Origin: DATHZQ01 sp965216945
Lineage (GTDB): Bacteria > Actinomycetota > Acidimicrobiia > Spongiisociales > UBA5794
Assembly: GCA_965216945.1 (NCBI GenBank)
Contig: CBDCGU010000003.1
Location: forward strand, 1,488,001-1,552,000
Direction of reading: 5' to 3'
Length of the DNA: 64,000 bases
Below are positions 38,406 to 47,407 of the stretch, piece by piece (position 1 is the first letter of the stretch; each line of letters opens with the position of its first letter). The notes below the pieces were generated by a model that had not been told where the DNA came from, ran no database searches, and saw only the letters and a list, made by a program, of their open reading frames with translations. A program made the position numbers and the translations under genes.

Positions 38406-39254
38406 ATGATTCCGCAACCGAACCTGTTCGTGCTGGGTCCGCCACGAACGGGAACCACGTCCCTTGCCCGCTGGCTCAGCGCGACACCGGACATCGACGT
38501 CTGCAAACCCAAGGAGCCGGCCTACCACGCCCTCGACCTGCCGATGGTCGACCGGGTCGCCGACGAGACCGCGTATCTCGATTCGTTCGATGCCACGAGA
38601 GACGTCCGGTACCGCTGCGACGCCACACCCTGGTATTTGTACTCGATCAAGGCGCCGGCCTCGATCCACGGCATGTCACCGGACGCCCGCCTGATCATCC
38701 GGCTGCGCAACCCGGTTGACATGCTCGCTTCACTCCACAACCACCATCGCTACGTCGGCTTGGAGCGCCAGCGCGACTTCACCAAGGCCGTCTTCGAGCA
38801 ACGCCCTCCCGATGCCACCGACTTCCGCACCAGCCTCGACTACCTGGCCGTTGCCCGGGTCGGCGAGCAGGCTCAGCGTTACATCCAGACATTCTCGAGG
38901 GAACAGGTGTGGTTCATGCGCTTCGAAGACGCCGCACGCGACCCGGCACAGTCCCACCTCGGTGTTCTCGAGTGGCTCGGGCTGCCCCCCACGCCGCTCG
39001 AGTCGTACGAGCACCTCAACAGATCCCGGCGCCCGCGCGTCGCCCGGTTGCGACCGGTCAGCGACTGGCTGACCAATGCGGCTCGACCGCACGTGGTGCG
39101 GGCTGCGGGGCATCGTCTCCGCCGAGCGAACACGGCGCGAAACACACCGAGCGTTCCGCTGAGCACCCGGCGCCGCATCCTCGACGAGCTGAGTGAAGAC
39201 CTAGCCCTGCTCAGCCAGCTCACCGGCCACAACGTCAAGGCTTGGTGGAGCTGA
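38406..39254 (+). CDS. sulfotransferase-family protein
   Basis: The 282-residue product has the PAPS-binding 5'-PSB loop FVLGPPRTGTTSLARWL at the N-terminus and a 3'-phosphate site LIIRLRNPVDMLASLHNHH. A downstream segment VWFMRFEDAARDPAQSHLGVLEWLGL is typical of bacterial sulfotransferases that modify glycans or lipids. Acceptor unknown. GGGGGAAG precedes ATG 38406. It sits just beyond the purB-end repeat, so it may be accessory. Confidence 0.85.
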   Translation: MIPQPNLFVLGPPRTGTTSLARWLSATPDIDVCKPKEPAYHALDLPMVDRVADETAYLDSFDATRDVRYRCDATPWYLYSIKAPASIHGMSPDARLIIRLRNPVDMLASLHNHHRYVGLERQRDFTKAVFEQRPPDATDFRTSLDYLAVARVGEQAQRYIQTFSREQVWFMRFEDAARDPAQSHLGVLEWLGLPPTPLESYEHLNRSRRPRVARLRPVSDWLTNAARPHVVRAAGHRLRRANTARNTPSVPLSTRRRILDELSEDLALLSQLTGHNVKAWWS

Positions 39255-39277
39255 GTCGCTGCTCCGGGGGGACCGTC

Positions 39278-39694
39278 TCAGCGATTCTGCAACCAATAGG
39301 CGGATCGCTCGAACTGCCCGTCGAGGTAGCTACGCAGATCTTCGTGTGCCACGGGGAGCTCGTCCATCGCCTCCCCCATGCAGCGCAGCCATTCGACCAC
39401 TTCGGGCTGCCCGATCTCGAACGGGAAGTGCCGCATACGCAGGCGGGGATGGCCTCGCTTCTCGATGTAGAGGCTCGGCCCACCCATCCAGCCGCTGAGG
39501 AACTCGTAGAGCTTCTGCCGCGACACCGAGTCGTCCTTGGGCAGCATGGCCCGCAACGTCGGGGCACTGGCGTCGATGCGGTCGTAGAACAGATCGACCA
39601 GCCTGCGCACTTCGACATCACCCCCGATCTCCTCGTAGGGCGTTGCCGCATCCCCCCAGGGGTGGGTTGCCGACGGTGGTGGGTTCGGGAGCAT
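39278..39694 (-). CDS. glbO: group II truncated haemoglobin
   Basis: The product (138 residues from ATG 39694) fits trHbO: TPYEEIGGDVEVRRLVDLFYDRI, LYEFLSGWMGGPSLYIEKRGHPRLRMRHFPFEIG, where the His of RHFPF is the proximal haem ligand region, and W of VEWLRCM. Such globins bind O2 or NO and often work in redox protection. ATG 39712 and 39727 are alternative starts; none has a clear Shine-Dalgarno sequence. It is divergent to purC. Confidence 0.88.
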   Translation of the reverse strand: MLPNPPPSATHPWGDAATPYEEIGGDVEVRRLVDLFYDRIDASAPTLRAMLPKDDSVSRQKLYEFLSGWMGGPSLYIEKRGHPRLRMRHFPFEIGQPEVVEWLRCMGEAMDELPVAHEDLRSYLDGQFERSAYWLQNR

Positions 39695-39775
39695 CGCAGC
39701 AGGGTACGCCATCGGCGCCCGACGCATTCCGCGGGTTCTTCTCCGCGGCGATCAGACAGCTACGCTCGTGCCGAC

Positions 39776-40657
39776 GTGCTGCCGCTGAACCACCTGGGGT
39801 CGGGAAAGGTCCGTGATCTCTACGAGATCGACGCCGATCGCCTGCTCATGGTGGCCTCTGATCGGATCTCGGCCTTCGACGTCGTGCTGCCCAACCCCAT
39901 TCCCGACAAGGGACGCGTACTCACCGGGTTGTCGGTGCATTGGTTCGAGCTGTTGGGCACGCCCCACCATCTCTTGTCGACGGATGTCACCGAGATCTCC
40001 GGCATCGACGCCGATGCGTCCGCCGAGCTGGCCGGACGCTCGATGGTCGTACGGCGCGCCGACGTCGTCCCGATGGAGTGCGTCGTCCGCGGCTACCTCT
40101 ACGGCTCGTCGTGGAAGGAATACGCAGCCGGCGGTGGTCCGACGACCGAGCACCTCCCCGCCGGACTGCAGATGGCCGACCGTCTCGCCGAGCCGATCTT
40201 CACCCCGGCCACCAAGGCGGAGTCGGGCCACGACGAGAACCTCACCGAGGCCGAGGCTCGCGATCACGTCGGCAGCGACCTCTACGACGAGCTCCGCCGG
40301 CGCAGCATTCGGATCTATCAGAGGGCCGCCGAGTACGCAGCCGCCCGCGGCATCCTGCTCGCCGATACGAAGTTCGAGTTCGGCACGGTGGACGGAAACC
40401 TGATCCTGATCGACGAGGTGCTCACCCCCGACAGCTCTCGCTACTGGCCCGCAGTGGCGTGGGAACCCGGGGCCACGATGCCGTCGTTCGACAAACAGCC
40501 GGTGCGCGACTGGCTCGATGCCCGAGATTGGGACAAGACACCGCCCGCCCCCGCCCTCCCCGACGAGGTGGTCGCCAGCACCCGCCGTCGCTACATCGAG
40601 GCATACGAACGCCTCACCGAGTCGAGCTTCGACGACTACCTGGCGGACCCGTCGTGA
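39776..40657 (+). CDS. purC: SAICAR synthetase PurC
   Basis: The 293-residue enzyme condenses CAIR with aspartate. Motifs: LGSGKVRDLYEIDADRLLMVASDRISAFDVVLP, VVRGYLYGSSWKEY, and the signature ADTKFEFGTVDG with LIDEVLTPDSSRYWP. GTG 39776 yields the family N-terminus directly. No ribosome-binding site is visible, so translation may be leaderless. Starts the purC-S-Q-L run. Confidence 0.95.
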   Translation: MLPLNHLGSGKVRDLYEIDADRLLMVASDRISAFDVVLPNPIPDKGRVLTGLSVHWFELLGTPHHLLSTDVTEISGIDADASAELAGRSMVVRRADVVPMECVVRGYLYGSSWKEYAAGGGPTTEHLPAGLQMADRLAEPIFTPATKAESGHDENLTEAEARDHVGSDLYDELRRRSIRIYQRAAEYAAARGILLADTKFEFGTVDGNLILIDEVLTPDSSRYWPAVAWEPGATMPSFDKQPVRDWLDARDWDKTPPAPALPDEVVASTRRRYIEAYERLTESSFDDYLADPS

Positions 40658-40712
40658 GCCGCCGATCCCCGACTCCCCGTGGCACACGGATTGACGCGCT
40701 CACGCAACTCGG

Positions 40713-40958
40713 ATGTGGTTCGTGAAGATCCGCGTCTCGATCACGCGCAAGGAGGGGTTGTCGGATCCCGAAGGAGTGGAGACTCAGCGTGCACTCGGCG
40801 ATCTCGGCTACGAGGGCATCAACGAGGTGCACTTCGGCAAGACCATCACCTTGGACCTCGCAGATGGAGAGGAAGCCGTGGCGAGGGTCGAGGAGATGTG
40901 CGAGCGGCTCCTGGCCAACCCGGTGATCGAGGACTACGCGGTCGAGGTCGTCGAGTGA
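40713..40958 (+). CDS. purS: FGAM synthase subunit PurS
   Basis: The 81-residue protein is the small PurS subunit (FVKIRVSITRKEGLSDPEGVETQRALGDLGY, then GKTITLDLAD) (key words: DPEG, GKTITL). It bridges PurQ and PurL in the FGAM synthase complex. Overlaps purQ by 4 bp. Confidence 0.93.
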   Translation: MWFVKIRVSITRKEGLSDPEGVETQRALGDLGYEGINEVHFGKTITLDLADGEEAVARVEEMCERLLANPVIEDYAVEVVE

Positions 40959-41656
40959 CCGTTGCGGTCGTCGTCTTTCCGGGCACGAACTGCGAGCACG
41001 ACGTCGTGTATGCGATGCGACTCCTCGGAGCAGATGCCGAACTGGTGTGGCATCGCGAGACCGACCTGTCCGGAGCGGCAGGCGTCGTCCTGCCCGGTGG
41101 GTTCGCTCACGGCGACTACCTGCGCACGGGGGCGATCGCCGCGTTCTCACCGATCATGGCCGAGGTGACCCGGCTGGCCTCGGCCGGTGCGCCCGTGCTG
41201 GGGATCTGCAACGGGTTCCAGGTGCTGTGTGAGGCCGGTCTCCTGCCCGGGGCGCTCGTCGCCAATCGCGATCTGCGCTTCATCTGCCGCCCGGTCGATC
41301 TCCGCATCGAGTCGACGGCGAGTGTGCTCACTGCGGCGGCCCGCATCGGTGACGTCGTGCGTATCCCCCTCAACTCCTACGAGGGCAACTACGTGATCCC
41401 CCAGCACGAGCTCGATGCGGTCGAGGCAAACGGGCAGGTCATGCTGCGGTACAGCGCTGCCAGTGGCGACGTGAGGGACGAGTGCAATCCCAACGGCTCA
41501 ACCGCCGCCATCGCAGGTCTCGCCAACGGTGCGGGCAACGTGGCCGGGCTCATGCCACACCCGGAGCGGGCCGTGGAGGAGATCCTGGGCTCCACGGACG
41601 GTCGCGTGCTGCTCGAGTCGTTCGTAGCGTCGCTGGCCGCCCCGGTGCCGGCATGA
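40955..41656 (+). CDS. purQ: FGAM synthase glutaminase subunit PurQ
   Basis: The 233-residue class I glutamine amidotransferase supplies ammonia to PurL. It has VVVFPGTNCEHDVVYAM, the nucleophile elbow LGICNGFQVL, and the catalytic His/Glu pair in GLMPHPERAVE. GTG 40955 overlaps purS, and its stop overlaps purL (ATGA). Confidence 0.95.
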   Translation: MTVAVVVFPGTNCEHDVVYAMRLLGADAELVWHRETDLSGAAGVVLPGGFAHGDYLRTGAIAAFSPIMAEVTRLASAGAPVLGICNGFQVLCEAGLLPGALVANRDLRFICRPVDLRIESTASVLTAAARIGDVVRIPLNSYEGNYVIPQHELDAVEANGQVMLRYSAASGDVRDECNPNGSTAAIAGLANGAGNVAGLMPHPERAVEEILGSTDGRVLLESFVASLAAPVPA

Positions 41657-43806
41657 CCGAGCCGGCGCATCGCCAGCTCGGTATGACCGACGGCGAATAC
41701 GACGCCGTCGTCGCCATCCTGAAGCGACCCCCCGAGCCGGCCGAGCTCGCCATGTACTCCGTGATGTGGTCGGAGCACTGCTCGTACAAGTCTTCTCGCG
41801 CCTGGCTCGGACGTTTCCCGACGGACGCCCCGTGGGTCGTGGTCGGCCCGGGGGAGAACGCCGGCGTCGTCGACCTGGGCGACGGCTGGCTCGCGGCGTT
41901 GCGGATCGAGAGCCACAACCACCCCTCCTTCGTCGAGCCGTACCAAGGTGCGGCGACCGGCGTTGGCGGCATCCTGCGCGACATCTTCACGATGGGCGCA
42001 CGCCCGATCGCCGTCTGGGACCCGATCCGGTTCGGCCCCCTGGATCAGCCGCACAATCGCTACCTCATGCAGGGTGTCGTGGCGGGCATCGCCGGCTACG
42101 GCAACGCCGTCGGCGTTCCCACGTTGGGAGGTGAGGTCGAGTTCGCCGAGTGCTACACCCGCAACCCGCTCGTCAACGTCATGGCGCTGGGCCTGTTGCG
42201 CCGCGAGCAACTCGTGCTGTCTGCCGCTTCCGGTGAGGGCAACGTGGCGGTGCTGCTGGGGGCGGCCACCGGCCGCGACGGCATTGGCGGGGCCTCGATC
42301 CTAGCGTCGGCGAGCTTCGACGAGCAGTCGGGAGCCAAGCGGCCCTCGGTACAGATCGGTGACCCCTTCGAGGAGAAGAAGCTCATCGAGGCATGCCTCG
42401 AGCTGTACGAACGTGGCCTGGTCGTGGGTATTCAAGATCTCGGCGCCGCAGGCATCTCGTGTGCGACGTCGGAGTCCGCCGCCAACGGCGGCATGGGGAT
42501 GGATGTCGACCTCGACCGAGTCCCGCTGCGCGAAGCCGACATGAGCCCGGGCGAGATTCTGATGTCCGAATCCCAGGAGCGCATGCTCGCCATCGTGCAG
42601 CCCGATGACGTCGCCGAGGTCCTGGTTCTGGCGGAGAAATGGGAGATCGAGGCGGCCACGATCGGCACGGTCACGCACGGGGGCTCACTCCGCGTCTTCC
42701 ACGACGGAGAGCTCGTCGCCGCAGTCCCGGCAGCCTCACTCTCCGAGGATGCCCCGCTCCACCGTCGCCCGTCCCGGCGACCGGAGTCGCTCGACGGCAT
42801 CTGGTCCGCCGCTCCGCCGCTCCCCGAGCACGTAGATGTCGCCGAGGCCCTGGCGACCCTGCTCGACGATCCGGCGATCGGTGACCGATCGTGGATCTAC
42901 GAGCAGTACGACCACCAGTTGTTCCTCAACACCGTGGTGGAGCCTGGGCACGACGGGTCGCTGCTTCGTATCAAGGGCACCCAGAAGGGCCTGGCGGTGT
43001 CCACCGACGGCGATGCACATCGTTGCCGCCTCGACCCCAGGCGTGGGGGCGCTCGCATCGTATGGGAGGCGGCGCTCAACGTCGCCGTCACCGGCGCTCG
43101 GCCGTACGCCCTCGTCGACAATCTCAACTTCGGAAACCCCGAGAAGCCCGACGTCATGTGGCAATTCCGCGAGACGATCGAGGGCATGTCCGAGGCGTGC
43201 GAGGCCCTGGGTATCCCCGTCATCGGGGGCAACGTCTCCTTCTACAACGAGACGGACGGCGTGGACATCCACCCGACGCCCGTCGTCGGGATGCTGGGCT
43301 TCTGCGACCCGATGCCGTCGCACGCACCGCGGATCGATCGGGCCGAGGCCGGCATGGGGATCTGGCTGCTCGGAGCCGAGGCAATCGACGACTTCGCCGG
43401 ATCGGCGTTCGCCCGCATCGTGCTCGGCGTAGCCGGCGGCCGGCCGGTTGCGGCCGATTCCCGGCGGGGCGCCGCGGTCGTCAAACGCACCATCGAGCTC
43501 GCTGGGTGGTGTCCGGTGCTCCATGACGTGTCGACCGGTGGTGTCGCCGTGGCGATCGCCGAGATCTGCATTCGATCCGGTGTGGGTGCGACCGTCGACG
43601 TCGAGGATTGGCGAGAGCTCCTGAACGAGTCCCCCCATCGGGTCGTCGCCGTGCTCCCCGACCGCGGGGACCCGAGCGACGTGGTGCCGATCCGCCGCAT
43701 CGGCACCGTCGGGGGCGATGCGATCGATTTCGGACCGTTTGGCGCCATCCCCCTTGCCGGCGCCACCGCCACCTGGCGCAACGCCCTCCGTCGCCGCCTG
43801 GGCTAG
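41653..43806 (+). CDS. purL: FGAM synthase subunit PurL (small type)
   Basis: The 717-residue PurL is the form that works with separate PurS and PurQ. Motifs: MYSVMWSEHCSYKSSR, GPGENAGVVDLGDGWLAALRIESHNHPSFVEPYQGAATGVGG, LGAAGISCATSE, IGGNVSFYNET. The TAG stop (43804-43806) lies inside the CTAG end of the adjacent repeat element, so that element may have supplied or captured the stop codon. Confidence 0.96.
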   Translation: MTEPAHRQLGMTDGEYDAVVAILKRPPEPAELAMYSVMWSEHCSYKSSRAWLGRFPTDAPWVVVGPGENAGVVDLGDGWLAALRIESHNHPSFVEPYQGAATGVGGILRDIFTMGARPIAVWDPIRFGPLDQPHNRYLMQGVVAGIAGYGNAVGVPTLGGEVEFAECYTRNPLVNVMALGLLRREQLVLSAASGEGNVAVLLGAATGRDGIGGASILASASFDEQSGAKRPSVQIGDPFEEKKLIEACLELYERGLVVGIQDLGAAGISCATSESAANGGMGMDVDLDRVPLREADMSPGEILMSESQERMLAIVQPDDVAEVLVLAEKWEIEAATIGTVTHGGSLRVFHDGELVAAVPAASLSEDAPLHRRPSRRPESLDGIWSAAPPLPEHVDVAEALATLLDDPAIGDRSWIYEQYDHQLFLNTVVEPGHDGSLLRIKGTQKGLAVSTDGDAHRCRLDPRRGGARIVWEAALNVAVTGARPYALVDNLNFGNPEKPDVMWQFRETIEGMSEACEALGIPVIGGNVSFYNETDGVDIHPTPVVGMLGFCDPMPSHAPRIDRAEAGMGIWLLGAEAIDDFAGSAFARIVLGVAGGRPVAADSRRGAAVVKRTIELAGWCPVLHDVSTGGVAVAIAEICIRSGVGATVDVEDWRELLNESPHRVVAVLPDRGDPSDVVPIRRIGTVGGDAIDFGPFGAIPLAGATATWRNALRRRLG

Positions 43807-43969
43807 TGCCCGTCACACAACATTTTGCCGCGTTCAGGACGGCCAGGACCGCAGCTGGCGGCGTCCTCGTCCTTGACGCATTGCACGAATGCGCCTGCGT
43901 CCTGCGTCCTTGCCAACAACGCCCCTGACTCGCCCTGAACATCGCCAAGGTTTTGAGACGGAGCACTAG
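43803..43969 (+). mobile_element. MITE-like repeat, copy 1
   Basis: A 167-bp non-coding element with CTAG at both ends and ~35-bp imperfect terminal inverted repeats (AGTGC...GTTCAGG inwards). An internal 6-bp stem CGCATT/AATGCG has a GCACG loop. A near-identical second copy lies at 45774-45937 in the same orientation. The left CTAG overlaps the purL stop; the right CTAG overlaps the stop of the convergent epimerase gene. No transposase is encoded. Confidence 0.8.
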
Positions 43970-44910
43970 GCCGCCGAAATCCTGACCGCACCGGCCCGCA
44001 GGGTCTCGGCGATCGCCAGCTCGAGCGGTGTGGTGTCGAAGACGCCGAAGGTCGCCTCATACTTCGTGCAGTCGAGGATGAACGGCTCGCGCCACTGGTA
44101 CAGGATGCCGAGCGACTCACGCGACACCCGGTGGAACGGAGCTGCCAGCCGCAGCATGCCGGCACCCACGAGAGAGACCTTGCGCGGCTCGCCGAGGTGG
44201 CGATTCACGGTCTCCAGGAACGCCCGGCCCGTCGGGGCGGCAACGTGGGGCAGGTGCCAGATCTCGCCGTCCGCCCGGTCGTCGGTGCCGAGCGTGACGT
44301 ATGCCCGGGCGATGTCCGGCACGTAGGCCACCGAGTGGGGCGCGTCGAGCGATCCGAGCCAGCGCAGATCGCCCCTGGGGCGCAACGCCGGAGCAACGGC
44401 GAGTGCGGTGATCGCACTGTTGCCGGCGCCCGGACCGAAGTAGTCCGAGGCCCTCCCGATGGCGACACGCACCCGGCCCTGGCGATGTGCTTCGAGCAGC
44501 ATGCCGGTCATCCGGCGGCGGGTGCGGCCCTTGGCATCCTGCGCCCGCTCCTCCGAGTCCTCCGTCATCGGCTGGGTGCCCGGCCCGTAGCCGTAGGCGT
44601 TGTCGACCATCACGAGCTTGGCACCGGTCGCACCAGTGGCGGCGATCACGTTCTCGAGCATCGGGGGGAACAGCTCGGGCCAGCGGTGATAAGGAGGCTG
44701 GGCTGCCATGAAGACCACCGAAGAGCCGGCAACGGCACGTTGGAGATCGTCGTGCCTCTCGATGTCGGCTGCTACCCGCTCGACCCCGCTGGATACGCCG
44801 GCATCCCCGCGGCGGTTGACCGCACGCACCCGCAGGCCGGCGTGGTGCAATGCGTTCGTGATGGCGAAGCCCGCACCACCGGTGGCCCCGAGAACGGTGA
44901 ACAGTGTCAT
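43966..44910 (-). CDS. NAD(P)-dependent epimerase/NmrA-like protein
   Basis: The 314-residue short-chain dehydrogenase-like protein has the nucleotide-binding loop TVLGATGGAGFAITNAL and a Rossmann fold (RVRAVNRRG, LVMVDNAYGYGPG). It resembles extended SDR/epimerase proteins rather than a defined enzyme; the substrate is unknown. GAGGAT lies 8 nt before ATG 44910. The stop codon (TAG) is inside the MITE end. Divergent tetR and two operators suggest repression by that TetR. Confidence 0.85.
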   Translation of the reverse strand: MTLFTVLGATGGAGFAITNALHHAGLRVRAVNRRGDAGVSSGVERVAADIERHDDLQRAVAGSSVVFMAAQPPYHRWPELFPPMLENVIAATGATGAKLVMVDNAYGYGPGTQPMTEDSEERAQDAKGRTRRRMTGMLLEAHRQGRVRVAIGRASDYFGPGAGNSAITALAVAPALRPRGDLRWLGSLDAPHSVAYVPDIARAYVTLGTDDRADGEIWHLPHVAAPTGRAFLETVNRHLGEPRKVSLVGAGMLRLAAPFHRVSRESLGILYQWREPFILDCTKYEATFGVFDTTPLELAIAETLRAGAVRISAA

Positions 44911-44929
44911 GATGCATCCTCTCGTCGGG

Positions 44930-44987
44930 TGCGAACACTGTTCGCACATGGGCCCGCACAATATGCGAACACCGTTCGCATTGTCAA
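44930..44987 (-). promoter_or_regulatory. epimerase promoter with two TetR operators
   Basis: Two near-perfect 17-bp palindromes, TGCGAACACTGTTCGCA (44930-44946) and TGCGAACACCGTTCGCA (44964-44980), have centres 34 bp apart. On the minus strand TTGACA (44987-44982) and TATTGT are spaced 18 bp, with the second palindrome lying in the spacer. Binding there would block the epimerase promoter. Confidence 0.75.
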
Positions 44988-45029
44988 GACATGTTTGCAA
45001 TACGATGCGGCGCTCACCACACTGAGCCC

Positions 45030-45725
45030 ATGACGGCACCCACCAGGCGGGAGCGCATCCGGAGCGAGACGATCGCCGAGATCAAGGCGGCCGCCCTCGC
45101 CCAGGTCGCCGAGAGCGGGGCGGCGTCTCTCTCGATCCGCGGAGTGGCCAGGGCGATAGGCATGAGCCCGGCGGGCCTCTATCGCTACTACAGCGGCCGG
45201 GATGCGTTGCTCACCGATCTGATCACCGATGCGTACGACGACCTGGCAGACGGCGTACAGGCGGCGACGACGGGCGGGGGCACGCCGTGGCAACGGTTCG
45301 CCGCCGGTGTGCGGGCCTACCGGGCGTGGGCAATCGCCGACCCCAACCGGTTCCTCCTGCTGTTCGGCACCCCTGTCCCCGGTTATGCGGCGCCGCAGGG
45401 AGGTCCGACCGTCGCCGCCAACCGCCGCATGGGTCAAGCGTTCTTCGCCGTGGCCGCGGAAGCCTGGATGCACGGCGACCTCGTCGCACCGGACCTGGGT
45501 CGGCGACCAACCGAAGGCGAGGTTGCCCTCGCCCGCGAGCTGGAGAGCGGCGCCCCGGGGTTCCCGGCATCGCTCGTTCCACTCCTCGTGGGGACATGGT
45601 CCCACTGGCACGGATTGGTGACCCTCGAAGTCACGAACCAGCTCGATTGGATCTATCCACGTGACCGCGAAGTATTGATGGAGACATCGATCAACCAGAT
45701 GCTCGTCGCGCTGGGAGCCTCCTGA
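45030..45725 (+). CDS. TetR-family regulator with WHG-type C-terminal domain
   Basis: The 231-residue protein has a TetR DNA-binding domain (SLSIRGVARAIGMSPAGLYRYYSGRDALLTDLI) (key words GVARAIGMSPAGLYRYY) and a C-terminal part with WSHWHGLVTLEVTNQL, typical of the WHG subgroup. It is divergent to the epimerase gene with two TetR-type palindromes between them. ATG 45030 is the first plausible start. Likely local repressor. Confidence 0.92.
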   Translation: MTAPTRRERIRSETIAEIKAAALAQVAESGAASLSIRGVARAIGMSPAGLYRYYSGRDALLTDLITDAYDDLADGVQAATTGGGTPWQRFAAGVRAYRAWAIADPNRFLLLFGTPVPGYAAPQGGPTVAANRRMGQAFFAVAAEAWMHGDLVAPDLGRRPTEGEVALARELESGAPGFPASLVPLLVGTWSHWHGLVTLEVTNQLDWIYPRDREVLMETSINQMLVALGAS

Positions 45726-45773
45726 CCCCTCGAGCGGCCCTTCCACCGCCGTCTTCCCCAGGGCACCCTGCGA

Positions 45774-45937
45774 GTGCCCCGTCACACAACATTTGCCGCG
45801 TTCAGGACGGCCAGGACCGCAGCTGGCGGCGTCCTCGTCCTTGACGCATTGCACGAATGCGCCCGCGTCCTGCGTCCTTGCCAACAACGCCCCTGGCTCG
45901 CCCTGAACATCGCCAAGGTTGTGAGCCGGAGCACTAG
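45774..45937 (+). mobile_element. MITE-like repeat, copy 2
   Basis: A 164-bp copy of the 43803-43969 element in the same orientation, with few differences. Its terminal inverted repeats match at 26 of 34 positions. The right end is CTAG and provides the TAG stop of the minus-strand gene ending at 45934; the left end lacks CTAG (GCGAGTG). Confidence 0.8.
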
Positions 45938-46392
45938 CCGAACTTCCGGATCTCCTCGAGGTCGCTGCGCACGAGATCGGCGCTGTCGTCATCTGCAATG
46001 TCTGCCAGCAGGGCCTCGGCAGCCGACAGATGGGCGTCGCGGCCGGGTGCGTCTCCCCCGAGGACGGACGCTCGCGCCAGTGCCTCATGGCCGTAAGCCA
46101 CGTAGAACGGATCGAGTCCGTGCTCCTGGGCGATGCGCAACGCTTCGGCGCCGTGCTCCTCGGCCCTGGCGGAATCACCGAGCACCGCCCAGACGCGGGA
46201 CACCTGCCAGTCGCTCACCGAGTGGTTCTTCGGCTCGCCGATCCTCCGCCAGTGCGCATACGAGGCGTAGGCCGACGCCAGCAGCTCCCGATCCGCCTCT
46301 GGCGTGCGCACCCCCGCATCGAGGAGATCCCAGGTGTGGTTGAACATGCTGACGGCCATGGTGCGATGGCAATCGTGGCTGCTGTCACTCAT
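45934..46392 (-). CDS. conserved hypothetical helical protein
   Basis: The 152-residue protein has helical sequence with a TPR-like segment: HDCHRTMAVSMFNHTWDLLD at the N-terminus, then SVSDWQVSRVWAVLGDSARAEEHGAEALRIAQEHGLDPFYVAYGHEALARA (key words: WQVSRVWAVLG, AEEHGAEALRIA). I infer a TPR-type fold; no function is known to me. ATG 46392 is chosen over the frame from 46455, which overlaps the divergent rhomboid gene. The stop lies in the CTAG of the repeat. Confidence 0.7.
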   Translation of the reverse strand: MSDSSHDCHRTMAVSMFNHTWDLLDAGVRTPEADRELLASAYASYAHWRRIGEPKNHSVSDWQVSRVWAVLGDSARAEEHGAEALRIAQEHGLDPFYVAYGHEALARASVLGGDAPGRDAHLSAAEALLADIADDDSADLVRSDLEEIRKFG

Positions 46393-46432
46393 CGGCGGAT
46401 TATGCCCCCGGCCGCAGTAGGTTGCAGCGGGT

Positions 46433-47275
46433 ATGGACGAGCGCACGTCGACCACGGTCTGCTACCGGCACCCCGATCGGGCTACCCGCCTGCGTTGCAG
46501 CGAGTGCGACCGGCCGATCTGTGCCGAATGCTCGCACGATTCCGCCGTCGGGCAACGCTGCCCGGCGTGTGCCCAGCCACAGGGGCGTCACCGTGTGGTC
46601 AACGCCCGGCAACAAGTCCTGGCGCCGCCGAGCTTCGCCACTGCACCGGTGTCGTTCTCGATCATCGCGGTGGCAGTCACGGTGTTCGTCGCCGGGTTCG
46701 TCTCTCCTGCCATCGAACAGGAGCTTCTGGTCCGCTTCGCCTCGGCCAACTGGCTGATCGAGGCGGGCGAGTGGTGGCGGGTGTTCACGGCGGCGTTCCT
46801 CCACGGCGGCGTCCTGCACATCCTGTTCAACATGTACGTGCTGTATCTGTTCGGGCCGCGGATGGAGATGCAGGTGGGCTCGGTGCCGTTTGCGCTGCTG
46901 TATGCGGCGTCGGCGGCCGGCGGGGGTGCGGCCTCCTATCTCCTGGGGCCCACCAATCAGGTGGCAGTCGGCGCATCCGGTGCGATCTTCGGGTTGTTCG
47001 GTGCGTGGATCTACGTGGCCTACCGCTTGCGGGAGACTCCGGGCGGGAGAAGCATGTTCAACCAGCTCGGGGTGCTGCTTCTGATCAACCTGGCCCTGCC
47101 GTTCCTCATCCCCAACATCGATTGGCGAGCCCACGTGGGCGGCCTCATCGCCGGCACGCTCGTCGCCGCCTTGTGGAGCCAGTTCGCCCGCGGGCACCCC
47201 GACGCCGTCCGTCGCCGCTCCCTCATCGCAGGCGCCGTGCTCGTCGCATTGACGGCTCTGATCATTCTGGGGTAG
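46433..47275 (+). CDS. rhomboid-family intramembrane serine protease
   Basis: The 280-residue protein has an N-terminal B-box-like zinc finger (CYRHPDRATRLRCSECDRPICAECSHDSAVGQRCPAC; key spacing C-H-C-C-C-C-C-C) and six membrane segments. Rhomboid motifs are GEWWRVFTAAFLHGGVLHILFNM, the catalytic serine GASGAIFG and histidine in WRAHVGGLIAG. It cleaves membrane proteins within the bilayer; substrate unknown. ATG 46433. Lies just upstream of purF. Confidence 0.93.
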   Translation: MDERTSTTVCYRHPDRATRLRCSECDRPICAECSHDSAVGQRCPACAQPQGRHRVVNARQQVLAPPSFATAPVSFSIIAVAVTVFVAGFVSPAIEQELLVRFASANWLIEAGEWWRVFTAAFLHGGVLHILFNMYVLYLFGPRMEMQVGSVPFALLYAASAAGGGAASYLLGPTNQVAVGASGAIFGLFGAWIYVAYRLRETPGGRSMFNQLGVLLLINLALPFLIPNIDWRAHVGGLIAGTLVAALWSQFARGHPDAVRRRSLIAGAVLVALTALIILG

Positions 47276-47407
47276 CCCCCACCGTCAATCCGGCCCAACT
47301 CCGCCTGCGGACGGCGATGTGGATATTCGTGCGGACCTTTCGGTCGGGCGGTCGCCGGACCGGAAGCAGTTCCCCTGGCGTCGGCGATCTCGCTCTACAC
47401 TCGACCT

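Noticed and set aside
44907..46178. Minus frame sharing peptide NLGDVQGEPGALLARTQD with a frame at 43803-44165
   Set aside because: The shared peptide only reflects the repeated MITE-like DNA; neither frame has family sequence or a ribosome site.
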